A stretch of DNA of 64,000 nucleotides from Eledone cirrhosa (Eukaryota > Mollusca > Cephalopoda > Octopoda > Eledonidae), in assembly GCA_964016885.1 (NCBI GenBank), contig OZ024742.1, forward strand, positions 121,081,870-121,145,869, written 5' to 3'. The notes under the pieces are model-generated. The model did not search any database, was not told where the DNA came from, and saw nothing but the letters and a program-made list of their open reading frames with translations. The position numbers were made by a program, and so were the translations under genes. Within the stretch, counting starts at the first letter, position 1. Each line of letters opens with the position of its first letter. Below are positions 24,701 through 32,544 of this stretch, in pieces.

Positions 24701-27700
24701 TGCTCTGTTGGATGGTACAGTCTTTGAGATAGTCCAGGGCTTATCTGAAGTACAGCATTTGGAAGAGAAGAGTTTGTTTAATCAGCGAGTAAAACAAACA
24801 AATGATCATAAAGGTAATGTATCTAACTATTTTAGTTTTACACTCTTCTGTGTATGTTTTTACATTGATTTAGTGTAATTATGTTCATCATGTCTCATAA
24901 CTTGGAGGTTGTTGGAAGACTGGTAGGTTGTGTTGTATATTTTGGGGTTGTTGGAACACTGTGGTAGGTTGTGTTGTATATTTGGGGGTTGTTGGAACAC
25001 TGTGGTAGGTTGTGTTGTATATTTGGGGGTTGTTGGAACACTGTGGTAGGTTGTGTTGTATATTTGGGGGTTGTTGGAACACTGCTGAGGTAGATTGTGT
25101 TGTATATTTGGGGGTTGTTGGAACACTGCTGAGGTAGATTGTGTTGTATATTTGGGGGTTGTTGGAACACTGTAGTAGGTTGTGTTGTATATTTGGGGGT
25201 TGTTGGAACACTGTGATAGGTTGTGTTGCACATTGTTAATGAGAAAAGAGAATGGATGTATCAATTCCTGTAACTGTTCACTTCAAAAGCAGCAAATTGG
25301 CAAAGTCATTAAAGTGTTGGATTAAAATTAAATGCCTTGGTATTTGCTCTGGCTCTGAGTTCAAATCCCATTGAGGTCAATTTTGCCTTTCACCCTTTTG
25401 GTGCCAATACATAATGTACCAATCCAGGGGTGGTAGATAGACAGAATCATTAAAGAATCAAACAAGTTCCTTTGCAATATGTTTTGATTCTGTCAATTCT
25501 AGTTTCAAACCTGTCTGTTGTCACTGGAAAAGTGGTGATTCTTCTGCCAGGAATTGCATGTAACCATCAGATAGTAGCAGCAAGGGAAAGACCAGTGGAA
25601 GCAGAAGCAGTTTTCTTAGTCTGATTTGATGATCAGTTCTTTTCCTTTTTTTCTTTTTTGGAACACTGTACCAGTTGATAGAACAGTGAGCTTCCATCCC
25701 TTCTTGTTCAGTAGTTTATCTTTTACCATCTCTCTGGTGTATTACAAGAAACACTGCATTTATTAATCATGTCAGCTTGATTAAACTTATATTCATCTAT
25801 CTTTGAGAAACATGCTATTTATTGCTTGCCTAAGATGAACAGAGAGCTACAAATGTCTGAGTTAATAGGATATTAGACAACCAGCAGTTTGTATCTTTGT
25901 ACAAAGAATTCCACTATCATTGGCCAAATCCACATAACTTTAAATACATATGCACTACTGGGAAGCATAATTCACTGTTGTTATCAATGACAACTCCTGT
26001 GAGGAAAAATATTTCTGTTTGAAGAAATTTATCTCTCATCTGCTGATCTCCAGATTTCTAGGGATGAAGAGCCATCTTATAGAGCTGTAATGATTCAGAA
26101 AATGTGAGTTATATTCAAACTGAATTTCAAGTTTTGTGTTACTTTTACTTCAGTCTAATTGTTAATTAATATTATGGCCAAAGGAAATTAGCAAACATCT
26201 GCTTGGAAAATAATTAGTAAAGTATTGTCTGCTTTCCAGTAGGTTTGTTATTGAATCTGTGGTAGTGGCGATTTCCAGCATTTTATTGTCCCTGTAACAA
26301 CACCTTACTCACTGCTATTGGGACAGAGTAAGTCTCTCACAGGAGTTAGCTCCTCACATGACTGAGCCCCTCACAGGAGTTAGTCCTGTGATTTCCTGCA
26401 TTATTTGTCTTTGTAACACCTTACTCACTGCTATTGGAGTGGAGTTAACTCCATGAGTTGGAATGACTATTTCAACACATCTTTGCTATCCTCCGGAGTA
26501 ATATTTTCTCCATTCTCTCCACTATGACTGAAGCAGCTTGCACCTAGAATTCTGCACACCAGAGAGCATTCTCCTACACTGTTTGGGATTGTATCGTTGG
26601 GGTAATGATGATTGAGTATTCTTTTTCATATTTTATATAGAAAGATATATGAGAAATGGGTGACTTATGAATTAGTAAGGTAAGCGTTCACACAATGAAG
26701 AGAGCAAGAAATCTACAATAAAGTCTAGCTTTGGCTTTTTAAGACAGGGGAGACAATTTCAAATCTTATAAATGAAACTGGTTGACTATTCTGAAATCAT
26801 TAATCTAGACGTTTTCAGAGTCAGCATTCACCACTGGTCTCTATCCTCTATCATGTGTAGAAGTATCGTAGTGTTGTGACCTGTCCAGGATTTTATTTAT
26901 TTGCCCTCAACTATGCTCTGAAGGATGATTTTAGACAAAGAGTCGTGTGAGATATGTGACTGTACCAGGCGAGCTTCCATCTTTTTACCACTGTAACGAG
27001 TGGTTGCTTTAATAATTATTAATTCTGTTATGAACCCACTTTACTGTTATAGTTTCTGTTATTAGATTATACAATCAATGATGCTGTTGATCATTGTATT
27101 GATATTAATTTCTAAAACACTAGTTGGAGAAAAGAAATACTTTGGTGTTGATGTCTTTCTCGGTGACATTAGAGACAAATGTGAAGGGATATTATTTCCA
27201 TTAGCAATGAATACCAGCTCACAAATTCATCTTATCTCTCAATCTATGTTCTTTTTTACAGAATGTAATAATATGGATATCTTATTACTAGGCACATGTC
27301 AGTATTGTTGTTGAACAACAACACTGACATGTGCCTAGTAATTGTATGTTGAGTCCCACATCAACCCCAATCAAAAGCATTCAGATATTTTTTTTTTAAA
27401 GTTTTTATTGCCTTCTATGTAATCCAGTTTGTCTATCCCTTTAAAGATAGTTGAGCTGCTATTTCTAGTAAGTCGAATTTTTCTGGGAAGTGTGTATAGT
27501 TGACCCCATATGGCCAGTGTTTTCAGGAGAATGTCTATAGTTGACCCCACAAGGCCAGTGTTTTCAGGGGACTGTGTATAGTTGACCACACATGGCCAGT
27601 GTTTTCAGGGGACTGTGTATAGTTGACCCCACACGGCCAGTGTTTTCAGGGGAGTGTGTCTAGTCGACTCCACTACATTACTCATACTTATTTTATGAAA

Positions 27701-30700
27701 TATTTGAAGTAGAAAAATAATAACAGGACAAAAACTAATTACTACTGAAATACATTTAGTTTTCACTGTACATTTTCTTACAAATTTCTGTTTTAATTTT
27801 GTCATTAGTGTAATCAGTGCCTGTTGACTATCACTGAAGAGATAGGTATAGTATGTTAAATATGCATATTTAACATACTGGAGATATAGGTAATTATTAT
27901 CATCATCATTTAACGTTCATTTTTCCTTGCTAGCAAAGGTATTATTCATTATTACATGTCTTCAGGGTGATAGTTTGACAGAATTGGTAGAGCATCGGAC
28001 GACATGCTTAGGGATTTAGAGTTACGGCCCATTACAGTTCGAGTTCAAAAGCCGCCACGTTTAACTTTGCCTTTCATACTTACGGGGTCAATAAAGTAAA
28101 GTACCAGTAATGCACTGGGGTGGATTTAATCGACTTTTCCCTCCCTCCAAATTGCTGACCTTGTAGAAATCAGGGTTGGACGCTATGCTTTGACGCACAG
28201 AGTTATGGCCCTTGCCATTCTGAGTTCGAATCCCGCCGAGGTTAACTTTGCCTTTCATCCTTACGGGGTCGATAAAATAAAGTACCAGTAATGCACTGGG
28301 TAATTGTTGGCCTTGTGCCAAAAAGTAGAAACAATTATTACATGTCTTCAGCCTGTTCAATCTGAGCTGACCAAGCTGACCAAATCATCAACCATATGTT
28401 GTTGATGTAGCCCCATTGGTTCCAACAATAAATGCTCAGGTTGAGACGATCAATGGAATAACCTGCTCATGAAATTTATGTGCAAGTGGTTTTAAATTCC
28501 ACATATGCATGTACCTTTAATGTAGTTCTCAGGGAGATTCAGCATGATATATAGTGTGACATGGCTGGCCATTTGAATTACTAGAACAACTCATTTTTGC
28601 CAACTGAGTGGACTGGAGCAACGTGAAATAAAGTGTCTTGCTCAAGGACACAACACGCCACCAGGCATTGAACTCGCAACCTTAAGATCATGAACCGAAC
28701 ACCCTAACCACTAAGCCATATGCTTCAACATCAATAATAACAACTGCAACAATAATCTGTTCACATTGCAGGTTCTAACCCTTTAAAATTTACATTACTC
28801 TATATTTACTATTATATTTTCATGGTAAAGGCTTTACCTCACATAATTATCTCACATAATATTGAATCAGTGCGATTTTAATATTAATTATTTGAGAACA
28901 ATACCTTAACATCAGTATGAGGAGCCAGTTACAGCTGGTTTGAACAGAAAGAAGTGAGAGAATTCTGGCTGGTTTAAATGCTAAAGGGCTAAGGAGAATT
29001 TATAAAGAGTGTTGAGTAGAAATTAAATGATTTATGTCAAATTAGATAAATACCTATAAATATTGAAATAATTCTGCTGTTTACTATGGCTTTAGTTGTA
29101 AGAATACTTTCCTACTAGTAACCTTTATCTTAATTGCAGGTTAGAAATTGACCTGTCACCAGTAATGAAGTGTTTCACAAAATAAGATTGGCAAGATATG
29201 TTGACTTAAGAAAAAGATGTAGTAGCCATATTGCTATATATTTAAGTTTGTAAACATCGGGATGATTCATTGTGCCCCATGATCTACTGTGCTTTGGTTT
29301 CACCAACTATTGTTATTTTTTTAGTAGATACTTTAGAAGTTTCTATATTGAGTGTTAAGAAATGCTTATCATTTTGAAGATAATCTCCCACAATTCAAAT
29401 GTGCAGGATTAACATAATCCATCAAACCATACTTACTGTGTATATACTCCAAACATATACATATGTTCCCTTACATCCTCTTCACCAGCACTTATTGAGA
29501 GGTCTGCCAAGAGAATTGGTTGAAGAAAATGTATGAAAACAGTGACTGTTTTCTGAAATAATGGGTGTAGAGAGAAAAGCAGAATTATCTTCCAGGTCAG
29601 CACAGAAGAAGGGGGTTGAATAATGTCTGAATAAAAATTTATATTTATGGTGTTATATTTTATTATATGCAGTATTTTAATTTATTTATGACCTGATTTT
29701 ATTTGTTTATTTAGCCCAGAAGCATGAAATGACAAAAAAACACAAGGAACTACTGCAAGGTTGTGAAAGTAAACCTCATAATTTACCTTTGGTGCAAGCT
29801 CAAGTAGATCGTGAACGAGAGGTAAATCACTTACTTCCTCTGTATTACTGATCAACAGCTGTATCTTTTTATTTACTTATTGTCACTGATTACATTTTAT
29901 ATCCCAACTATAAATGAAAAGAAGCTTATCTTGGGGCCCACAAAGCTTTAACTCTTTTCATTACCAGCTGCAAACTCCACCAATGCCTTCCAAGCAAGTA
30001 CGCCAAGCACCTTTGTGTTGTAATGAAATAGTGCTGGTGTTATGACTTAAAGGAGCCTGTAAGGCGTTAGTGCTGGTGCCACAATGATAAGCACCCAGTC
30101 AACCTTGTACTGAAGTAATGCTGGTGCCACACATAAAGGACCCAGTACACCTTGTAAGATTGTAGTGCCGGAGTCACGATAAAATGCTCCCAGTGCATGG
30201 TGTAAAGTGGTTAGCATTAAGAAAGCCAAAACAAAGCGTACGGTTTGGACTCAGCACGTGAGAACTGTATAACCCATGCACGCATGGAAAATACATGTAT
30301 ATTCATTTTTCTAGTAAGTAGGGAAGACAACCTTTGACAAGTTTATGATATATTCTTAAATAATTTTATCAAAGTGGAAGCAAACAAATTAAGTAGATAT
30401 ACAAACATGTATATTTTTGGCATATAAAATAGAATTGTCTTCCTTCAGCAGCCAAACTTCCTCAAACCCAGCTCTGATGTTGACAAATGAAGGACGCAAT
30501 TGTTACAGCTGGAATTCTTTACATCCTCAATCATTTTAAAACAACTAATTGCAATTTTTATTAATAATAATATTTTTAATTCTCTTTTAATATATATATA
30601 TTTAAAATAACTATATAATAATCACAATGTACCAAGAAACACACCTATATTAAACATTAATTTCTTATTTTAAAAATAAAAATTAAGAGTTTTTAGCTGG

Positions 30701-31174
30701 AGGTTACCTCATTGACTCGTCTGGCTTTGATTGTCTTTAACAGAATCCACTCTGTTGCAAACATTCAGACCATGTCTCCTGTTTGATGGTAATTTATTAT
30801 GTTGCTTCTTACAGCAGTAACTCATGAGCTGAGGTTTATTCCTCACAGCTATCTCTCTAGTCTCTGAAACCATATAGAAAACAGTCATAAGCACTCATTA
30901 AACCATGAATAAATTTTATCTTTTTGCTAAAATGTTAATTATATAATCTTATAAATTCTTTCAGATTATGATAAAAAGAATTGAAGAAGAATCTAAGAAG
31001 AAAGACATGAAGACAATTATGGAACTAGATCAGAAAGTAATGGACCAGCAAGTTACTCTGGAAAAAGCAGGTGTACCAGGTTTCTTTGTTACAAACAATC
31101 CTGCTGAAATTCGGCTACAAATCTACCTCTTAGAATTTATTGTGCGACTTCGAAACACTGAGTTACCGACGTGA
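11834..31174 (+). CDS. DGCR6: DGCR6-like protein (four-exon gene, overall entry)
   Basis: The four coding segments 11834-11937, 24653-24813, 29715-29821 and 30965-31174 join in phase (104+161+107+210 nt) into 193 codons plus TGA. The protein is the DGCR6 / Drosophila gonadal (gdl) family, recognised from the central block [13 protein letters not shown], from [10 protein letters not shown], and from the C-terminal block [13 protein letters not shown]. Human DGCR6 is about 220 residues; the difference is mainly a shorter C-terminus. The family is small, helical and charged. Vertebrate members are reported as nuclear or cytoplasmic phosphoproteins linked to the 22q11 deletion region and to GABA-B receptor binding; the molecular role is not firmly known. 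I see no signal peptide or membrane segment. All introns have GT-AG ends. Introns 1 and 2 are packed with transposons, so single-frame searches see only pieces. The reading frame is undamaged, so this is probably a working gene. Confidence 0.95.
12056..12238 (+). mobile_element. piggyBac-like MITE, copy 2 (3' truncated)
   Basis: It starts CCCTTTAGCATTCACATTAA after TTAA (12052-12055). It carries the family's internal GAGATTTTGATATTATTTAT and GAGAGAATTCTGGCCAGATA, but the far terminal repeat is replaced by ...GGTTAAAGG. It sits in DGCR6 intron 1. Confidence 0.8.
12900..13080 (+). mobile_element. tRNA-derived SINE, family 1
   Basis: Head TTGGTAGTATCGGTAGAGAG, B-box GAGTTCAAATCCCGCC, tail GGGGTCGATAAAATAAAGTA and GGCCTTGTGC near the end. 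The interval 12240-12899 shows no other recognised feature. Confidence 0.85.
13942..14162 (+). mobile_element. tRNA-derived SINE, family 1 (cluster member 1)
   Basis: It contains TTTGGCAGTATTGGTAGAGC, GAGTTCAAATCCCATTGAGG, the CCTAACAGGGTCAATTAAAT tail block and a terminal (ATT)n. It is the first of four adjacent family-1 copies. Confidence 0.82.
14168..14392 (+). mobile_element. tRNA-derived SINE, family 1 (cluster member 2)
   Basis: It starts GGCAGTGGATTGGCAGAATC, has GAGTTCAAATCCTGGTAAAG and ends AGAAACCAATATTATC. It follows member 1 by a few bases. Confidence 0.82.
14413..14640 (+). mobile_element. tRNA-derived SINE, family 1 (cluster member 3)
   Basis: It starts GGTGGTGGGTTGACAGTATT, has GAGTTCAGATCCTGATGGGG and ends GAAACCATTATTATTATTC. 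Confidence 0.82.
14641..14772 (+). mobile_element. tRNA-derived SINE, family 1 (cluster member 4, 5' truncated)
   Basis: It starts at the B-box region (GAGTTTAAATCCCGCCGAGG) and runs to GAAACAATTATTATTATTC. The tRNA-like head is missing. Its tail lacks the CGACTTTCCC block found in members 1-3, so it belongs to a different subfamily. Confidence 0.8.
14944..15140 (-). mobile_element. LINE-B (RTE-like) C-terminal fragment
   Basis: The minus strand encodes [20 protein letters not shown], then [20 protein letters not shown], then [17 protein letters not shown]. This is the C-terminal end of RTE-like LINEs. It is a better preserved version of the end of the 7400-7990 copy. Confidence 0.85.
15255..15378 (+). 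repeat. LINE/SINE 3' tail fragment ending in (GAT)n
   Basis: It contains CCCATCCAACCCTTGCTAGC, GGGGAAACGGACGTTAAATG and GATGATGATGATT. A related tail lies at 61005-61360 in the opposite orientation. Confidence 0.6.
15379..15489. repeat. (TA)n microsatellites
   Basis: Two pure TA runs (about 15379-15420 and 15463-15489) flank a short unique spacer. Apparent IYIYIY reading frames here are artefacts. Confidence 0.95.
15487..15602. repeat. inverted repeat (hairpin) of the hammerhead-bearing element
   Basis: Arms of about 45 bp share TAGCACTAAGA at the outer ends and TTTAAGCATAATAGAGGT inside; the second arm is the reverse complement, ending CTTAGTGCTA at 15602. It abuts the partial hammerhead at 15606-15637. 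Confidence 0.85.
15606..15637 (+). ncRNA. truncated hammerhead half-motif
   Basis: The sequence AGTGAGTGTCACTGATGAAA then GATTAACAAAT is identical to the 5' half of the complete hammerhead on the opposite strand at 15813-15756. It breaks off before the GAAAC half, so it cannot fold alone. Confidence 0.6.
15756..15835 (-). ncRNA. hammerhead ribozyme (type I), complete
   Basis: Read on the minus strand. Core C3-A9 is CUGAUGA (15802-15796). Stem II is AAGAUU-AACA-AAUCUU, six perfect pairs. GAA follows (15779-15777). Stem III is ACAG-CA-CUGU, then C17 at 15766. Stem I pairs GAGUGUCA with UGACAUUC (one G-U pair), and a further outer helix GCCAGUAC/GUACUGGC encloses it. All invariant core bases are present, so cleavage is predicted after C17. 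Such ribozymes occur in the terminal repeats of Penelope-like elements and in retrozymes. It lies antisense within DGCR6 intron 1. Confidence 0.85.
16159..16258. repeat. (CA)n then (TA)n microsatellite
   Basis: A short ACACAC run is followed by about 90 bp of TA repeats with ATGTA interruptions. The stretch 15836-16158 shows nothing recognisable. Confidence 0.9.
16354..16702 (-). mobile_element. LINE-A 3' fragment, short-tail subfamily
   Basis: The minus-strand frame reads [60 protein letters not shown] and ends near ...[14 protein letters not shown]. Then (ATGATGATA)n follows without the ~350-bp tail seen in other copies. The coding fragment is open over about 115 codons. Confidence 0.88.
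16728..17067 (+). mobile_element. tRNA-derived SINE, family 2, with LINE-A tail
   Basis: The head is GGCTTAGTGGTTAGAGCATT (A box) and GGTTGTGAGTTCAATTCTCA (B box). A body follows (TTCCTTGAGCAAGACACTTT), and from about 16895 the LINE-A 3' tail: GTGGTCGTGGAGGTGCCACG, AAAAAGCACCCAGCACTCAC, GTTGGTGTTAGGAAGGGCAT. It ends TAAAATGAAATG. The head resembles a tRNA with an acceptor-side A and B box; the source tRNA is not certain. Confidence 0.88.
17225..17470. repeat. hammerhead foldback element, family 2, pair 1 (decayed)
   Basis: Two inverted arms (about 17225-17355 minus, 17365-17470 plus) share CTACGGTCTTGATTAT-like inner text. The minus arm carries CUGAUGG and the plus arm CCGAUGA where CUGAUGA is expected. 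The plus arm keeps CCCCTGAAATATATATAATA. Both cores are mutated, so neither should cleave. Confidence 0.6.
17585..17890. repeat. hammerhead foldback element, family 2, pair 2 (decayed)
   Basis: The minus arm (about 17680-17590) has CUGUUGA, then a GGCATACCAAG.../...TTGGTGCCC stem and GAAAUAUAUAUAAUAGAAU. The plus arm (17812-17880) has CUGAUGA and GAAACAUAUA, but a poor stem II. Between them lies a near-perfect palindrome (TATCAGTTGAATATTCCC and its complement, 17728-17762). Confidence 0.65.
18003..18075. repeat. (TA)n microsatellite
   Basis: About 70 bp of nearly pure TA lies next to the hammerhead element at 18080-18330. Confidence 0.95.
18085..18350. repeat. hammerhead foldback element, family 2, copy 3 (decayed)
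   Basis: The minus strand reads TTTTATCTGATGAAAGTATA at about 18175-18155. Stem II is UACCAAA/UUUGGUA plus AAG/CUU, but GAG replaces GAA at the core. Flanks carry the family's AGTTTCCATTTATTTAATAT. The sequence TATATTTGTTG-(A/G)-(A/G)TTACCAACAAATTGAATATC recurs at 18190 and 18335. Confidence 0.55.
18375..18881. repeat. long (TA)n / TAAATA low-complexity tract
   Basis: About 500 bp is built from TATATA and TAAATA only. It produces long artificial [10 protein letters not shown] frames of up to 145 codons that are not genes. Confidence 0.97.
18881..19210 (+). mobile_element. tRNA-derived SINE, family 2, with LINE-A tail (head truncated)
   Basis: It begins in the head at AGAGCATTGGCCTTGCAATC and continues with the family-2 body and the complete LINE-A tail, ending in (GATGAT)n at 19190-19209. 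It adjoins LINE-A copy B directly. Confidence 0.88.
19211..21222 (+). pseudogene. LINE-A copy B: RT, zinc finger, C-terminus and 3' tail
   Basis: The copy is 5'-truncated and starts just before the RT ([15 protein letters not shown]). It reads [36 protein letters not shown], motif [15 protein letters not shown] (about 19720-19760), HQGSVLSP, and motif [14 protein letters not shown] (about 20000). The PHD-like finger follows ([20 protein letters not shown], about 20160-20310), then the C-terminal region to about 20950, the 3' tail and (GAT)n at 21199-21222. Inactivating changes are a TAG at 19617 and frameshifts near 19925 and 20155. There is no endonuclease domain. Confidence 0.93.
21223..21357. 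repeat. (TA)n microsatellite
   Basis: A TA-rich run with TAAATA interruptions links the (GAT)n tail of LINE-A copy B to the hammerhead foldback element. Confidence 0.95.
21402..21467 (-). ncRNA. hammerhead ribozyme, family 2, minus arm
   Basis: Read on the minus strand. Stem I is UAUUUUAU with AUAAAAUA, eight pairs. The core CUGAUGA is at 21459-21453. Stem II is AAG/CUU plus CACCA/UGGUG around an internal loop. GAA is at 21421-21419. Stem III is AUA-UG-UAU and A17 is at 21410. All core bases are present. The AU-rich helices I and III make it weaker than the copy at 15756-15835. Confidence 0.75.
21556..21620 (+). ncRNA. hammerhead ribozyme, family 2, plus arm
   Basis: The core CUGAUGA is at 21563-21569. 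Stem II is AAG/CUU plus CACCA/UGGUG. GAA is at 21601-21603. Stem III is AUA-UG-UAU (21604-21611) and A17 is at 21612. Stem I is GUUUUAU with AUAAAAU, seven pairs including one G-U. It is on the same strand as DGCR6 and inside intron 1, so it would be transcribed in the pre-mRNA. Confidence 0.75.
21712..23712 (-). pseudogene. LINE-A copy C: near-intact RT, zinc finger and C-terminus
   Basis: This is the least damaged long copy. On the minus strand it runs from the pre-RT linker ([15 protein letters not shown], 23709), through [36 protein letters not shown] and motif [15 protein letters not shown]. There is one in-frame TGA (about 22915, replacing Trp in VI-WSLRK), then HQGSVLSS and motif [14 protein letters not shown]. 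The PHD-like finger (CSIC...CTQC...HKRC...CSRC) lies near 22400-22500. A frameshift near 22330 precedes the C-terminal frame 22161-21727 ([37 protein letters not shown]). It ends in (ATC)n without the long tail. The 5' end abuts a TA run. Confidence 0.93.
23725..24650. other. no recognised feature, end of DGCR6 intron 1
   Basis: This is moderately GC-balanced sequence at 23725-24200, then AT-rich up to the exon 2 acceptor. Short frames such as 23730-24113 show no domain. No known repeat family was recognised. Confidence 0.5.
24653..24813 (+). CDS. DGCR6: DGCR6 coding exon 2
   Basis: The acceptor is tctgtttAG at 24651-24652 and the donor AAG/GTAATG at 24814. The exon encodes the most conserved part of the family ([20 protein letters not shown], then [20 protein letters not shown]). 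It continues the split Ser codon from exon 1 and ends one base into the next codon. A 41-bp minisatellite begins about 90 bases after the donor. Confidence 0.95.
24903..25235. repeat. 41-bp minisatellite, about eight units
   Basis: The unit is GGTAGGTTGTGTTGTATATT followed by TGGGGGTTGTTGGAACACTGT; two units carry a 3-base insertion (CTGAGG). It starts about 90 bases after the exon 2 donor of DGCR6. Three overlapping minus-strand frames ([15 protein letters not shown] repeats) arise because 41 is not a multiple of 3, so they are not genes. Confidence 0.95.
25290..25420 (+). mobile_element. tRNA-derived SINE, family 3 (diverged)
   Basis: It reads AGCAAATTGGCAAAGTCATT, then GCTCTGAGTTCAAATCCCAT and GTCAATTTTGCCTTTCACCC. 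Similar elements lie at 55012-55165 and 60595-60728. The head differs from family 1. Confidence 0.65.
25430..27275. other. no recognised feature, DGCR6 intron 2
   Basis: AT-rich unique-looking sequence. A local duplication of AACACCTTACTCACTGCTAT (26300 and 26417) is the only structure seen. Confidence 0.5.
27284..27342. repeat. short palindrome
   Basis: Two 28-bp arms (ATTACTAGGCACATGTCAGT... and its complement) meet at TTGAA near 27313, with one mismatch. Confidence 0.9.
27484..27668. repeat. 41-bp minisatellite, about four units
   Basis: The unit is GTGTATAGTTGACCCCACAC then GGCCAGTGTTTTCAGGGGACT. It lies in intron 2 and is unrelated in sequence to the other 41-bp array at 24903. Confidence 0.9.
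27849..27880. repeat. perfect palindrome
   Basis: AGTATGTTAAATATG is followed directly by its reverse complement, centred on ATGCAT. Confidence 0.9.
27966..28170 (+). mobile_element. tRNA-derived SINE, family 1
   Basis: Head TTTGACAGAATTGGTAGAGC, tail GGGGTCAATAAAGTAAAGTA and AATGCACTGGGGTGGATTTA. A (CATCATCATT) LINE-A tail stub precedes it at 27897-27940. Confidence 0.85.
28171..28342 (+). mobile_element. tRNA-derived SINE, family 1 (head truncated)
   Basis: It starts GGTTGGACGCTATGCTTTGA and runs through GAGTTCGAATCCCGCCGAGG to AGAAACAATTATTACATG. It directly abuts the previous copy. Confidence 0.85.
28395..28726 (-). mobile_element. tRNA-derived SINE, family 4 (long body)
   Basis: The minus strand starts with a tRNA-like head: GCATATGGCTTAGTGGTTAG, then GGTTGCGAGTTCAATGCCTG. 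The shared core CCTTGAGCAAGACACTTTAT follows, then a body with CATGCTGAATCTCCCTGAGA and TGGAACCAATGGGGCTACAT. Related copies are at 37735-37965 and 55490-55857. Confidence 0.82.
28779..28988 (+). mobile_element. piggyBac-like MITE, copy 3
   Basis: It starts CCCTTTAAAATTTACATTAC and ends GGTTTAAATGCTAAAGGG. Both flanks are CTAA (28775-28778 and 28989-28992) instead of TTAA. It sits in DGCR6 intron 2. Confidence 0.85.
29000..29710. other. no recognised feature, end of DGCR6 intron 2
   Basis: AT-rich, unique-looking sequence without a repeat family that I can name. Confidence 0.5.
29715..29821 (+). CDS. DGCR6: DGCR6 coding exon 3
   Basis: The acceptor is tttagtttatTTAG-like (AG at 29713-29714) and the donor GAG/GTAAAT at 29822. 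The exon encodes [15 protein letters not shown]...[16 protein letters not shown]. The PHNLP-V-QA motif is diagnostic of DGCR6/gdl. The exon ends on a codon boundary. Confidence 0.93.
30040..30295 (+). repeat. diverged LINE/SINE tail fragment
   Basis: Decayed repeats of GTGCTGGTGCCACAATGATA and GCACCCAGTCAACC occur, with ATGCACGCATGGAAAATACA at the end. They resemble the LINE-A tail blocks GTGCCACG...AGCACCCAG and CATGCTAGCGTGGAA. It lies in DGCR6 intron 3. Confidence 0.5.
30965..31174 (+). CDS. DGCR6: DGCR6 coding exon 4 and stop
   Basis: The acceptor is ttctttcAG at 30963-30964. The exon encodes 69 residues, from [17 protein letters not shown] through [20 protein letters not shown] to RLRNTELPT, then TGA. 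The segment is strongly helical and charged and holds the family's C-terminal conserved block. An internal ATG at 30968 is not the true start because the frame continues from exon 3. Confidence 0.95.
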   Translation: MMIKRIEEESKKKDMKTIMELDQKVMDQQVTLEKAGVPGFFVTNNPAEIRLQIYLLEFIVRLRNTELPT

Positions 31175-31889
31175 ATGTTAGAATTGTTAGTTAAGGACTA
31201 AAATAACACTATTGAAAAGCTAAATGATTATTCAATAGAAAGGTTAATATTATCTTGGACTATTTCACCAACCAAAATGTTTATTCTCATAGCTTTTTGT
31301 TTTTTACAGAGAATTATTTAAAAACCACTTTCAAGACATGTTCTTCTATTTTCACATGAATCTCTTGATAATTTTTTTTTTTTATCTTGGTAAATTTGAT
31401 GTTGATTTATCTTTCAAATAGCAGATAAAAATCAATTGGTTGAAGTTGGCAAGAGAAAAACTATGGAAAATACTCTTTCACATTTCATCACCATATCATT
31501 AAAAAGTATCAAAAACACATTACAAAAAGTAATTTTCATTTTAAATCATTTATTCTTATTGTATATTTTTTTAATCTGCAATTTTTCTATAAGTTATTGG
31601 ATGTATTGACTAGAGTGACTTGCCTTGCTTTCTCCTAGCTTAATAAGAATATGGGAGCTCAACAAGCAGGCAAATGAAACATTCCTCCATTATCAGAAGT
31701 TTTGTTTCTTAGAACAATGAACTATTCTATATTCTGTGGTGCCTATTTATAACTAAGTGGACTGGTCCATTAAGAGACGTTTTCTCTTAAATAAAACACT
31801 TGATATCAATTCCAAATTTGTCTTAGTTATCTTCAAAGGTACAGCTTGCTATATACTCTGTTGCTGATTTAACTTCAGAATTAAATAAA
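31175..31889 (+). promoter_or_regulatory. DGCR6 3' UTR with candidate poly(A) signals
   Basis: AT-rich sequence follows the stop codon. AATAAA hexamers occur at 31789-31794 and 31884-31889. No repeat family is recognised between the stop and these signals, which fits a retained 3' UTR. Which signal is used cannot be told from sequence. Confidence 0.5.
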
Positions 31890-32079
31890 AAATCTGTGGA
31901 ATACTTGGCCACAGGGCATTTAATGATTTGAGCAAAAATGTTTTTAATTCAAAGCTACTGTGCTGCAAAATGTTGATGTATGTACCGATACAGTGACTAC
32001 GTGGCCACACACCTGCACAGCTTGTAGGGAATGTTGTTTGTCATTAAATATTGGTTTATCCCTAAACTTGGCTTTTATT

Positions 32080-32262
32080 TTGTTAATACGCCAAAACTAC
32101 ACCTGATGTACCTCTTCCAAACACATGCACACACGTGTATATCATGACTCATGCACTGTTCATTTTCCTGACGTTTGTACATTACCCTATGTACTATACA
32201 TACACTTTTTGATGAGTTGTAGTGCACCTGAGCACTACACAATATTTCATTATTATTTAAAG
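32080..32262 (+). mobile_element. LINE-C (CR1/L2-like) 3' end
   Basis: It contains ACGCCAAAACTACACCTGAT, the last codons and stop of the family, then the 3' UTR GATGAGTTGTAGTGCACCTG and (ATT)n. A roughly 70-bp local duplication (AGGAAAATAAT-GAACCA) follows at 32262-32387. Confidence 0.75.
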
Positions 32263-32387
32263 TTGAAGGAAAATAATTGAACCAGAGTTGTTTCCCCTTT
32301 TCATTAATGAGTGAAATGGTTGCTAAGTTAAAGGAAAATAATCGAACCATAGATTTGTTTCCCCTCTTCATTAATGAGTGAAATAAT

Positions 32388-32501
32388 TCTGAGTTCAAAT
32401 CCCGCCGAGGTTAACTTTGCCTTTCATCCTTACGGGGTCGATAAAATAAAGTACCAGTAATGTACTGGGTAATTTCTGGCCTTGTGCCAATAGTAGAAAC
32501 A
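32388..32501 (+). mobile_element. tRNA-derived SINE, family 1, 5' truncated with clear target duplication
   Basis: The SINE starts at TCTGAGTTCAAATCCCGCCG and ends GTAGAAACA. It is bounded by an 18-bp direct repeat ATTAATGAGTGAAATAAT at 32370-32387 and 32502-32519. The tRNA head is absent, so it landed truncated. Confidence 0.9.
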
Positions 32502-32544
32502 ATTAATGAGTGAAATAATAATTTCTTATTTAGGTACAAAGCCA

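Noticed and set aside
24860..25264. Three minus-strand frames with [14 protein letters not shown] repeats
   Set aside because: They are the 41-bp minisatellite read in three frames; a period not divisible by three explains why all frames stay open.
31200..32080. A second gene directly downstream of DGCR6
   Set aside because: There are only short frames without domain content; the sequence fits a 3' UTR and intergenic DNA.
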